From Clostridium carboxidivorans P7 (lineage in GTDB: Bacteria; Bacillota; Clostridia; Clostridiales; Clostridiaceae), in NCBI RefSeq assembly GCF_001038625.1, contig NZ_CP011803.1:3100001-3164000 (forward strand): a stretch of DNA of 64,000 bases, in the 5' to 3' direction. The position numbers and the translations under genes are program-made. Numbering within the stretch: the first letter of the stretch is position 1; each line of letters starts with the position of its first letter. Positions 19,490 through 27,535 of the stretch are shown here, piece by piece. The notes under the pieces were generated by a model. It made no database searches. It was not told the DNA's origin and saw only the letters and a program-made list of their open reading frames with translations.

Positions 19490-19596
19490 TCTCATCTTCC
19501 AGAACAAAGTTCTGCTGGAATTAGCACCTTTACATGCTCGCTGCATGTGGTTGCTGAAACGTCATAGGGCCAGTCCCTCAGTTTCTCTTGATAAGG
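19490..19596 (-). ncRNA. SAM-I (S-box) riboswitch
   Basis: On the minus strand the conserved S-box core is seen in order: CTTATCAAGAG, GAGGGACTGGCCC, a GTTTCAGCAACC block, GGTGCTAATTCCAGC and TGGAAGATGAG. The ends CTTATC and GATGAG pair as P1. The P3 (GCATG/CATGT) and P4 (AGAACTTTGTTCT) hairpins are complete. With SAM bound, the downstream terminator forms and the metNIQ operon is shut off. Confidence 0.95.
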
Positions 19597-19742
19597 TAAA
19601 AAATATTCACTTTTAAATTTATGTTTCTGTCCTAAACAATTAAGTATTTAATGATTTACATTATAATTATAATTTTCCATACTGTCAATACCTTTTATGA
19701 TTAAAATTTATACTTTTTTAATTGAATCTATATAAAAACACT

Positions 19743-21035
19743 TTAAAAGAAGGTTAAATATATCAATAATATATTTAATGTTATTATTATAGCTGCTATT
19801 AATCCGCCTAAAATTTTAGTACATTTACCATTAACTAACTCACCCATTAAATCCTTACGATTTGATATATATAACATTTGAATAATTGGAAATGGAAGTA
19901 TAAAACTTAAAGCAACTTGGCTTAAAACAAGTACATACATTGGGTTGATCCCCATAGCTATAATTATCATAGCTGGTGACATGGTTATAAGTCTTCTAAT
20001 ATTTACGGGAATGTTTAAATTAACAAACCCCTTCATAATAGTTTGACCTGCCATAGTTCCTACAGCAGAAGAAGATAATCCAGATGCCAAAAGTGCAATT
20101 CCAAAAGCACCACTTGAGAAAGCTCCTAATAAAGGCTGTAATGATTTATGTGCTTGTTCTATGGTACCAACTGCTATTCCATTTTTATAAAACACTGCAG
20201 CAGATACTATAACCATTGCAGCATTAACTATAAATGCAATATTCATAGCTACAACTATATCTATTTTTTCCATTTTAAGATGTTGTAATTTGTCTAAATT
20301 AGATGAACCTGATTTTCTATATTGAACTAAATGAGAATGCAGATATATTACATGAGGCATAACTGTAGCTCCAAGCATACCAACAGCAATTAAAACTGCT
20401 TCATTATTAGGCAACATAGGAACTATGGTATGCATACCTACTTCAGCCCAATCCGGTTTAGAAAGGAATAACTCTATAGTATAAGCTGTACAAATTACAG
20501 TTATCAATAAAGTTATAATAATTTCTATAACTCTTTGACCATACTTTTCCATATATACTATTACAAAGGTCATTACTCCAGTTAAAAGACCTGCATATAT
20601 TAAGGGTATTCTAAACAATAAATATAATCCTAAAGTTCCACCAAGAAACTCTGCTAAATCAGTTGCCATAGCTCCTAATTCAGCAACAATCCAGAAAATC
20701 CAATTCACAGATTTAGGAAAAACTTCAGCACACATTTCTGGGAGATTTTTTCCTGTTGCTATCCCCAATTTTGCAGACATTGTTTGTAGAAATATGGCCA
20801 TCATATTGCTGAACAGTATTACCCAAATCAGCTCATAATTGAATTTAGCTCCACCAGTTATATTGGTTGCAAAATTTCCTGGGTCAATATATGCTACACT
20901 AATAACAAACGCAGGTCCTAGATATTTTAATAACTGTTTTACTTTAACCAGCATTTTATTATTTTGAGTACCAATGACTGTTAACTCATCAGGAACAACA
21001 TCTAACTCAATTGCACTCCTATCGCTTCTCATCAT
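19743..21035 (-). CDS. mntH: Nramp-family divalent metal (Mn2+/Fe2+) importer MntH
   Basis: 430 residues with about eleven membrane helices. The metal-binding motif of helix 1, DPGNFATNITGG, and of helix 6, MPHVIYLHSHL (Met-Pro-His), are both intact, so proton-coupled manganese or iron uptake is expected. The start is one of two adjacent ATGs after GAGGTG. It stands alone, with a candidate metal-regulator operator upstream. It lies behind the SAM riboswitch start region but faces the same way, so the two are separate units. Confidence 0.93.
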   Translation of the reverse strand: MMRSDRSAIELDVVPDELTVIGTQNNKMLVKVKQLLKYLGPAFVISVAYIDPGNFATNITGGAKFNYELIWVILFSNMMAIFLQTMSAKLGIATGKNLPEMCAEVFPKSVNWIFWIVAELGAMATDLAEFLGGTLGLYLLFRIPLIYAGLLTGVMTFVIVYMEKYGQRVIEIIITLLITVICTAYTIELFLSKPDWAEVGMHTIVPMLPNNEAVLIAVGMLGATVMPHVIYLHSHLVQYRKSGSSNLDKLQHLKMEKIDIVVAMNIAFIVNAAMVIVSAAVFYKNGIAVGTIEQAHKSLQPLLGAFSSGAFGIALLASGLSSSAVGTMAGQTIMKGFVNLNIPVNIRRLITMSPAMIIIAMGINPMYVLVLSQVALSFILPFPIIQMLYISNRKDLMGELVNGKCTKILGGLIAAIIITLNILLIYLTFF

Positions 21036-21081
21036 TATACACCTCAGCTATTTATTTTATTTTCCAGATATAATATAATTT

Positions 21082-21113
21082 ATTAGGGGCTAAGTATCTT
21101 ACCCTAGCCTAAT
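21082..21113 (-). promoter_or_regulatory. Candidate metal-repressor operator upstream of mntH
   Basis: An imperfect inverted repeat about 47 bases before the gene: on the minus strand ATTAGGCTAGGG, a short centre, and TTAGCCCCTAAT. The TTAGGCTA/TAGCCnnTAA half-sites resemble those bound by DtxR/MntR-type repressors. No regulator of this family is encoded nearby. Confidence 0.4.
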
Positions 21114-21220
21114 TTTGTTTCAGTAATATAATTATGCATTACATTTTAAGAATGTTACCTTATAAAGTAATTTTTTCTTCTAATGAAACATATATATATA
21201 GTTTATAGGGAGTGATTAAT

Positions 21221-21829
21221 TTGAAAATATACCTAACAAGGCATGGAGAAACAGAATGGAATAAAGAACTTAGAATGCAGGGATGGAAAAATTTTAATCT
21301 CACAGAAAAAGGTATTGAAGATGCTAAAAGCCTTGGAAAACGTCTTAAAAATATAGATTTTGATTTAATTTATAGTAGTCCTTTAAAAAGGGCCTTGGAT
21401 ACAGCAAAGTATATTCGTGGAATAAAAAATACGAAAATAGTAATAAATGAAAATTTTAAAGAAATGAATTTTGGATTATGGGAAGGAATGAATGAAGAAG
21501 AACTAACAAATCAGTATCCAAAAGAATATGAAACCTTTATTAAAAAGCCACAACTATTTAAACCTTTTGGAGGTGAAACTTTCACAGAATTTGTACACAG
21601 GATAGAAAAAGGATTATATGATGTTATTGATAATAATAGCAGCACTGACAATATACTAATTGTAGCTCATGCTGTAGTTATTAAGGCTATTATGAAAATA
21701 GTTAAAGGATATGGAATTGAAAAATTGTGGAGTCTTCCATTTATACGTGGTACAAGCATTACTGTTTTAGAAGTAGAAAATAGAAATATAAAAATTTTAT
21801 TAGAGGGTGACACATCACATGTACTCTAA
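21221..21829 (+). CDS. Histidine phosphatase (phosphoglycerate-mutase-like) family protein
   Basis: 202 residues. The catalytic LTRHGETEWN motif is at the N-terminus; the second histidine is in VAHAVVIKA, and the SSPLKRALDTA and EGMNEEE segments are typical. Such enzymes dephosphorylate sugar phosphates, nucleotides or alpha-ribazole phosphate; the substrate is not clear. I chose the TTG at 21221 because GGGAGTG lies six bases upstream of it and gives the usual MKIYLTRHG start, rather than the GTG three codons earlier. It stands alone between mntH and a glyoxalase-family gene. Confidence 0.88.
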   Translation: MKIYLTRHGETEWNKELRMQGWKNFNLTEKGIEDAKSLGKRLKNIDFDLIYSSPLKRALDTAKYIRGIKNTKIVINENFKEMNFGLWEGMNEEELTNQYPKEYETFIKKPQLFKPFGGETFTEFVHRIEKGLYDVIDNNSSTDNILIVAHAVVIKAIMKIVKGYGIEKLWSLPFIRGTSITVLEVENRNIKILLEGDTSHVL

Positions 21830-21912
21830 TGTACATAAAGTGTACATTCTTTTATTTTAAATATAAATAGAATATAATAGAATTATTAAAATAGAAGTTG
21901 AGGTGTTTTATA

Positions 21913-22296
21913 ATGAAATTTAAATTTGATCATAACAATATTAATGTTTTAGACTTAGAAAAAAGTATTAAATTTTACAAAGAGGCTCTTGGGCTAGAGG
22001 AAGTAAGAAGACATCATTCTTCAGATGGAAGCTTTACATTAGCATTTTTAAAGTCAAGTGAGGGAGAACATCAAATTGAGCTTACATGGCTTAAGGATAG
22101 AAAAGAGCCATATAATTTAGGAGATAATGAAATACATATGGCTGTAAGAACAGATGACTATGAAGCAGCTCATAAAAAACATAAGGAAATGGGCTGTATA
22201 TGCTATGAAAATGAACAAATGGGACTTTATTTTATAGCAGATCCAGATGGATATTGGACTGAGATATTAGCTTTTAAGGCATCAGAAATTAAATAG
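21913..22296 (+). CDS. Glyoxalase/VOC-family protein (lactoylglutathione-lyase-like)
   Basis: 127 residues forming two beta-alpha-beta-beta-beta modules of the vicinal oxygen chelate fold. The four usual metal ligands can be placed: H6 in FDHNNINV, E in HQIELTW, H in EIHMAVR and E in YWTEILA. The length and the GLYFIADPDGYW segment fit glyoxalase I, which detoxifies methylglyoxal adducts, though clostridia do not always use glutathione. The start is ATG after TTGAGGTG; an upstream TTG is ignored. Confidence 0.85.
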   Translation: MKFKFDHNNINVLDLEKSIKFYKEALGLEEVRRHHSSDGSFTLAFLKSSEGEHQIELTWLKDRKEPYNLGDNEIHMAVRTDDYEAAHKKHKEMGCICYENEQMGLYFIADPDGYWTEILAFKASEIK

Positions 22297-22366
22297 GTTG
22301 GTATCAAACAATCTCATGTAATTTTTACCATGGTAAAGCTGATTTAAGTGAGAGGCGGGATGTATT

Positions 22367-23095
22367 TTGAGTAAATTAAAAATACATTATTTATACAATA
22401 GTGGATTTTGTGTAGAAACTCCAAATTGTATTTTTATATTTGATTATTATAACGATAAATGTACAGAAAATGAAAAATCACTAAAAAATGGGGTCATAAG
22501 TGAAGATTTGTTAAAAACTGAAAAAGCAATATATGTTTTTACATCTCATAGCCACTATGATCATTTCAATCCTTTAATATTTGACTTCACTAAATTTAAT
22601 TCTAATGTAAAGTACATTTTAAGCAGTGATATAAAAAACATAAGAGAAGATATACATTCCTTTATTGTAAAAAAAGGTGAAACAATAAAAATAGACAATT
22701 TAATTGTAAAAGTATATGGCTCTACAGATGAAGGTGTATCTTTTTTAGTAAATTTCGATGATTTTAATATATTCCATGCAGGAGATTTAAATTGGTGGCA
22801 CTGGAAGGAAGATAGTTCTGAAGACAACAAACAGGCTGAAAAATGGTTTAAAGAAGAAATAGATCTTATAAAAGGTGAAAAAATTGATATAGCATTTTTC
22901 CCAGTTGATGCAAGACAAGAAGAATTTTTCTATCTTGGTGGAAAATATTTTATAGAAAATCTGAAACCCCAAGTTTTCATTCCTATGCATTTTAGAGAAG
23001 ACTTTTGGGTAACACAAGAGTTCAAGACAATGATGAAAGAATCCTCTACAACAGTTTACAATATACCATGTAGGGGATTTGAGATAGAACTTTAA
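22367..23095 (+). CDS. Metallo-beta-lactamase-fold hydrolase (UlaG-like)
   Basis: 242 residues. The metal site SHSHYDHFN is followed by HAGDLNWWHW and, near the end, IPMHFRED, so the fold's histidine/aspartate set is complete. Length and pattern resemble the UlaG/RomA branch, which includes lactonases and RNA or phosphodiester hydrolases, but the substrate is not clear. The start is TTG after GAGGCGGG. A hairpin-rich repeat follows 35 bases behind the stop. Confidence 0.82.
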   Translation: MSKLKIHYLYNSGFCVETPNCIFIFDYYNDKCTENEKSLKNGVISEDLLKTEKAIYVFTSHSHYDHFNPLIFDFTKFNSNVKYILSSDIKNIREDIHSFIVKKGETIKIDNLIVKVYGSTDEGVSFLVNFDDFNIFHAGDLNWWHWKEDSSEDNKQAEKWFKEEIDLIKGEKIDIAFFPVDARQEEFFYLGGKYFIENLKPQVFIPMHFREDFWVTQEFKTMMKESSTTVYNIPCRGFEIEL

Positions 23096-23130
23096 TCTCA
23101 CAATTAAAAAAATTCGAAGCATTTTTTTAG

Positions 23131-23348
23131 AGGACAATTGACATAGGACAAATGACAATGAAGGTGAGTTTTCCTCCTTACGTCGGAAAACTAATAAATT
23201 TAAAGCTTGTTTTGCTAACGCAAAACAAGCTTTAAATTTATTAGTCAGCAATGTTTCGCCTTAGCGAAACGAGTCATCAAACTTTTAATTAAAGATTTTC
23301 CGTAGCAAAGCGGAGGAAAATCATCCTTCACTGTCCTCTGTCCTCTGA
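23131..23348. repeat. Family D palindromic repeat
   Basis: About 218 bases of nested hairpins. Outer ends AGGACAATTGACATAGGACA and the matching TGTCCTCTGTCCTCT, then GTTTTCCTCC against GAGGAAAATC, and a central 20-base arm starting AATAAATTTAAAGCTTG paired around GCTAACGC. It is directly followed by AAAAAGTTGTGTCGCATTAT, which is the outer end of family B (compare 29788). The gap to the next gene (23349-23548) otherwise holds only AT-rich sequence. Confidence 0.75.
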
Positions 23349-23548
23349 AAAAGTTGTGTCGCATTATGCTTAAATTGTAAAGAATGTGTGAATAATTATT
23401 TTACTTATTTTTACTAATATCCTTGATTTTGCAATGCCGTAAACATTTACATAATCATTTTTTGTATATTTGTAAATTGTTGAAAAATTATTATTATTAT
23501 ATTATAATATCATATGTTGTTCAAATTATTATTATGGAGATGAAACTT

Positions 23549-23695
23549 ATGAAAGAAGAAATCGAATTACTTAGAGAAAATTTACATGAGTTACTAGAAA
23601 TAGATAAATGCTTATGCTCAAATGAAATAGTAAAACTTAGTCAGGAATTGGACAAGCTCATTTATGCATATTATTCTTGTACTGCAGAGGTATAA
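23549..23695 (+). CDS. Spo0E-family aspartyl-phosphate phosphatase
   Basis: A 48-residue protein (MKEEIELLRENLHEL to the TAEV end). The family signature SQELDKLIYAYY is intact, with the aspartate that removes phosphate from Spo0A~P. The two-helix hairpin size is right (45-60 residues). I chose ATG at 23549 because GGAGATG lies six bases upstream; longer frames lack a ribosome site. It would delay sporulation by draining the phosphorelay. Confidence 0.88.
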   Translation: MKEEIELLRENLHELLEIDKCLCSNEIVKLSQELDKLIYAYYSCTAEV

Positions 23696-23885
23696 ATTAT
23701 ACTTGTAATTATTAGAACTAATATTAATAATTTATTATTAAAAGTTTTATAGATTAAATTTATTTTAATACATTATACATGTATTAATTTATTTTTTTCT
23801 GAACTTTTTTAACTTTCTCTCATAATCAAATTACATAACTTAAACAAAAGTAATCTTATTAAATAGATTAATCATTAATAAACAT

Positions 23886-23922
23886 AAGCTGTATCTGCAG
23901 CAATTTCTTACAGGTACAGCTT
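23886..23922. terminator. Bidirectional terminator between spo0E-like and yhgE-like genes
   Basis: Arms AAGCTGTATCTG and CAGGTACAGCTT with one mismatch, between two converging genes. The remaining bases of the 293-base gap are AT-rich with no other feature. Confidence 0.65.
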
Positions 23923-23988
23923 ATTAATACTACATACATTTAATTATGATCTTTACAACCAAATAGTTTTGGGACTATTTCTCGTTTT

Positions 23989-26196
23989 CTATTCTCCCGC
24001 TAAACCACTGTCTTTAAACTGTTTTACAAACTTCTCACTTAACCTATTTGCCTTCTCCTTAAAGAATACTCCAAAGAATATGGAAATCAAAAAGAATATT
24101 AGTAATACCGCTATATTTTTAATTAACGCTTGTGGTAAAATTCCTCCCACAGCCTCTCTCATAGCTCCTATGGCATAGGTAAAGGGAAGCATAGGATTTA
24201 TATTTTGGAAAAAATGAGGCATTAATTCTATTGGAAAAGTACCTCCAGAGGCTGAAACTTGTAATACCATTGCTACCATAGCTAATGCCTTACCTATATT
24301 TCTTAAAACGGATACCAAAGTATAAATAATCATAGTAAATACAATACTTGTATATACACCTAGCATTACATATACAGCAGGAGACACAACATAGGTTTTT
24401 AAAAGAACTAGATTACCTATAGTTGTAACTAGTGCCTGCATAATTGCAATAGTTACAAAAGTAAAATATCTTCCAAAAAATTGTTCTCTTGCACTAAGTT
24501 CTACACCATCTTCAAAACTTTTAACTTCTACAGATAATAGTGAAAGTAATATAAACGCACCTACCCAAAGAGCCAGTGTAGTGTAAAATGGGGACATAGC
24601 TGAACCATAATTAGGAATTGGGTAAATTCTATTTTGCTTCAAATCTATAGGATTTGCTAAAAAATCACTTTCTTTTTTAGCATCTTTTTTTAGTATTTTA
24701 GTGATTTCGTTAAATTTTTCATCTTCACTAAGACCTTTTAACTTTTCTGAATCTGAATGTATATCTTGTTGTATTTTAGGAAACTTATCTTTTAATTCCT
24801 TCAATCTATTCACACTGGAACCAGATGCAGTATTTATACCTCCTATTAAGCTGCTAATTAATGGCATATTAGTCTGCATATTTTGCAGCATTTTCACTGC
24901 ATCATCCGATAATCCAGCAAAGTTTTTTAAAGACTGATCAATAGCTGGCGCAGTTTCACTATCAAAATTATCAATCATATTACCTAATGTACCTGAAATT
25001 TTATTAGCTCCTTGTATAGCTGAATTTATGTCACTAGGTAGTACTTGATTTCCGCGATCTATAGTATCAATAAGCAAACTTATAAAATTTTGCTGATCTG
25101 ACATTTGATTTCTAACATTTGAAAGATTATTAATAAAATTTTCTAGTCTGCTATTACTTAAAGCATTATTTATTGAATTTAGTAAGCTTAAAACCTGATC
25201 AAGCTTTTTTACACCATCTCCATATTTATCCCTAACATCCACTAGAATTTTTCTAGTAGCCCCAGTATCTGATGACTTTAAATCTTGAAGCTCTTTTAAA
25301 AGAGTTTCCGCATTATCTGATGTACTTTTTACAAGAGATAAATTTGCCTTCATAAATGGAGAGATAGCTTGTAATGATTGTTGTGTTTTACTAACATAAC
25401 CATTTCCTGTTTGAGCAATACTTAAAGTCTTATTCAACGCATCTGATGTAACAGGTAAGCTATTTTGAACATTCTGCATATATTTTTGAAAATCCAAGGA
25501 TTGGGAATAAAAACCATCTATATCTTTACTAATTTCAGGCATACTGCTATCTACACTAACAATAACATCTATAATATTTTTAAGTTCTGGTTTCATCTTT
25601 TCCAATTCAATCCCAAATTGATTGAGATAAGATAAAATAGTATTGCTTGATGTTTCAATAAAATTCCTAGTAATTTCTTCTTGTAAATTAGTTGCTCCTT
25701 TTTGAGTGATTTTAGGAGCTATAGCATTTCTTTTTTCATTAACTGAGTATATTAATTGTCCTTTCTTTGGCGTATCTTGAGTTACAACAGAAAGGAGATT
25801 TTGTGAAAAATCTTTTGGTATAGTTACACTAGCATAGTACTTTCCATACTTTACTCCGTTCTCAGCTTCACTTTCACTAACAAATTTCCACCCTATAGCT
25901 TGATTATTTGCTAATTTTTTTACTACATCATCTCCAACATTTATCTTTACATTTCTAAATTCTGTTCCTTTATCTAAATTGACAACTGCAACTGAAAGTT
26001 CCTTTGTATTAGCATATGGATCCCAACAAGCTTTAATATTAAACCATGAATAAAGTGAAGGCAATATAGTCAAAGCTATAATTATGGCTAATGTTACATA
26101 ACTTGTTAATATGTTTTTCATATCTCTTCTATATATTCTAAAAACATTTTTTATATGATTCTTAAAGATACTGAAAATATTTTTCATGTAACTCAT
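23989..26196 (-). CDS. YhgE/Pip-type membrane protein (ABC-2 permease fold)
   Basis: 735 residues. A membrane helix at about 30-50 is followed by the YhgE N-terminal block (WFNIKACWDPYANT, VAVVNLDKGTEF), a long helical extracytoplasmic region to about 520, and five or six C-terminal membrane helices. Relatives include the phage-infection protein Pip of lactococci and secretion-accessory proteins; the molecular role is not settled. The start is ambiguous: GGGGG lies two bases before the first ATG and eleven before the second (26187). It is divergent from a regulator/two-component operon 234 bases away, which may control it. Confidence 0.85.
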   Translation of the reverse strand: MSYMKNIFSIFKNHIKNVFRIYRRDMKNILTSYVTLAIIIALTILPSLYSWFNIKACWDPYANTKELSVAVVNLDKGTEFRNVKINVGDDVVKKLANNQAIGWKFVSESEAENGVKYGKYYASVTIPKDFSQNLLSVVTQDTPKKGQLIYSVNEKRNAIAPKITQKGATNLQEEITRNFIETSSNTILSYLNQFGIELEKMKPELKNIIDVIVSVDSSMPEISKDIDGFYSQSLDFQKYMQNVQNSLPVTSDALNKTLSIAQTGNGYVSKTQQSLQAISPFMKANLSLVKSTSDNAETLLKELQDLKSSDTGATRKILVDVRDKYGDGVKKLDQVLSLLNSINNALSNSRLENFINNLSNVRNQMSDQQNFISLLIDTIDRGNQVLPSDINSAIQGANKISGTLGNMIDNFDSETAPAIDQSLKNFAGLSDDAVKMLQNMQTNMPLISSLIGGINTASGSSVNRLKELKDKFPKIQQDIHSDSEKLKGLSEDEKFNEITKILKKDAKKESDFLANPIDLKQNRIYPIPNYGSAMSPFYTTLALWVGAFILLSLLSVEVKSFEDGVELSAREQFFGRYFTFVTIAIMQALVTTIGNLVLLKTYVVSPAVYVMLGVYTSIVFTMIIYTLVSVLRNIGKALAMVAMVLQVSASGGTFPIELMPHFFQNINPMLPFTYAIGAMREAVGGILPQALIKNIAVLLIFFLISIFFGVFFKEKANRLSEKFVKQFKDSGLAGE

Positions 26197-26430
26197 TTCC
26201 CCCTTTTAGAAGTAATCAATTAAATTTACCCATTATTCTCATAGTTTATGCACTTATTAATAAGCTTTTTTATTTAATCACTATATCATTAAATTTAAAA
26301 TTAGTAAACATATTAACTAATTATTTTCATAAATTTCATATATGGTTTTCTAGCACTAAAATGAATTTACAAATTAATCTTAATAATATATTATTAAAAA
26401 GGTAAAAACTATCCAGTGAGGAGATCAAAT

Positions 26431-26865
26431 ATGGAAAACTATCTTAATGATTCAAATATATGTATTGAAAAAGAAATAGAATTCAAAAATGCAGAAGAAT
26501 TTAAAGTTAACATTGTTAATACCCTTAAAAGTATGATTTCAAAGGATGAAAGGATATGTTTTGCTATTATCGCTGAAAGGTCAGGTGTAACCCGCTTTGT
26601 AATAAGGCAGTATCCCGAATTAAGGAACTATATACTTGAAAAAATGGCCTATTATAAAGAAATCCAGGTTATAGATAAAAAAATAAATAGATCACTTAGA
26701 AGCTTATTAAAAAGTAGGAAGAGTGTAACTTTTATGTCTCTAATAAACAAGTGCAAATTTACCACAGACACTGTTTATCACAATGAATACATAAAGCAGA
26801 AAATTCGCAGTGTGATAATTGATAACTTTAAAAAAAAGGAGTGTTTTTATGAATCCACTGATTAA
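26431..26865 (+). CDS. Small protein with two DUF6262-like helix-turn-helix modules
   Basis: 144 residues, no clear family for the whole. Two similar modules are visible: about 36-68 (ICFAIIAERSGVTRFVIRQY then PELRNYILEKM) and about 90-130 (VTFMSLINKCKFTTDTVYHN then EYIKQKIRSVI). Each has the form S/A-x-I-x-x-x-x-G/K-V/F-T-x-x-x-x-Y, as in the DNA-binding subunit of transposition proteins (TnpC/DUF6262) and TetR-like HTHs. The start is ATG after GAGGAG. Its last 17 bases overlap the response regulator gene, so it is the first gene of that operon and probably a DNA-binding partner. Confidence 0.55.
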   Translation: MENYLNDSNICIEKEIEFKNAEEFKVNIVNTLKSMISKDERICFAIIAERSGVTRFVIRQYPELRNYILEKMAYYKEIQVIDKKINRSLRSLLKSRKSVTFMSLINKCKFTTDTVYHNEYIKQKIRSVIIDNFKKKECFYESTD

Positions 26866-27535
26866 AGACCAAATACACATTCTTGTAGTTGATGACGAAG
26901 AAAGCATAGTTGAATTTATAAAAATGGGGTTAGAAGATGAGGGATTTATTCTCCATACTGCTTTTGATGGTTATGAGGCAATTTCACTAGCAAAAGAGTT
27001 AAATCCCAGCATAATAATATTAGATATCATGCTTCCAGGCATCAACGGATATGAAGTATGCTCTGAAATAAAAAAATGGGTAAACGCATCTATTATTATG
27101 CTCACTGCCAAAGATGATATAGATGATCGTGTAAAAGGCTTAGATTTAGGTGCAGATGATTATATGATAAAACCCTTTAGCTTTAAAGAATTATTAGCTA
27201 GAATAAATGCTAGACTGCGTAATAGTCTTCCTGAATTAAATGATGTTATGTCTATTGGAAACTTCTATTTGAACGATAAAGCTCATGAGATATATTTCAA
27301 AAATAATCTTTTAGAGTTGTCCCCTACTGAGTATAATTTATTAAAATATTTGCTTTTTAATAATGGTTTAGTTTTAAGCAAACCTACAATCTTGGAAAAA
27401 GTTTGGGGTTTTGATTTTAATGGAGATGTAAACATTGTTGAGGTATATATAAGATACCTTAGAGATAAAATTGGTGACAATGAACATAGTATTATACGTA
27501 CCGTAAGAGGAGTAGGATATAAGGTGGTTATATAA
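26849..27535 (+). CDS. OmpR/PhoB-family response regulator
   Basis: 228 residues. Receiver domain with VDDEE at 14-18, D59 (IILDIMLPGINGY) as phospho-acceptor, LTAKDD and the KPFSF lysine; the winged-helix domain ends VRGVGYKVVI. The start ATG at 26849 follows AAGGAGTG. It overlaps the HTH gene upstream and shares one base with the kinase gene downstream (TAATG), so the three are coupled. Confidence 0.92.
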   Translation: MNPLIKDQIHILVVDDEESIVEFIKMGLEDEGFILHTAFDGYEAISLAKELNPSIIILDIMLPGINGYEVCSEIKKWVNASIIMLTAKDDIDDRVKGLDLGADDYMIKPFSFKELLARINARLRNSLPELNDVMSIGNFYLNDKAHEIYFKNNLLELSPTEYNLLKYLLFNNGLVLSKPTILEKVWGFDFNGDVNIVEVYIRYLRDKIGDNEHSIIRTVRGVGYKVVI

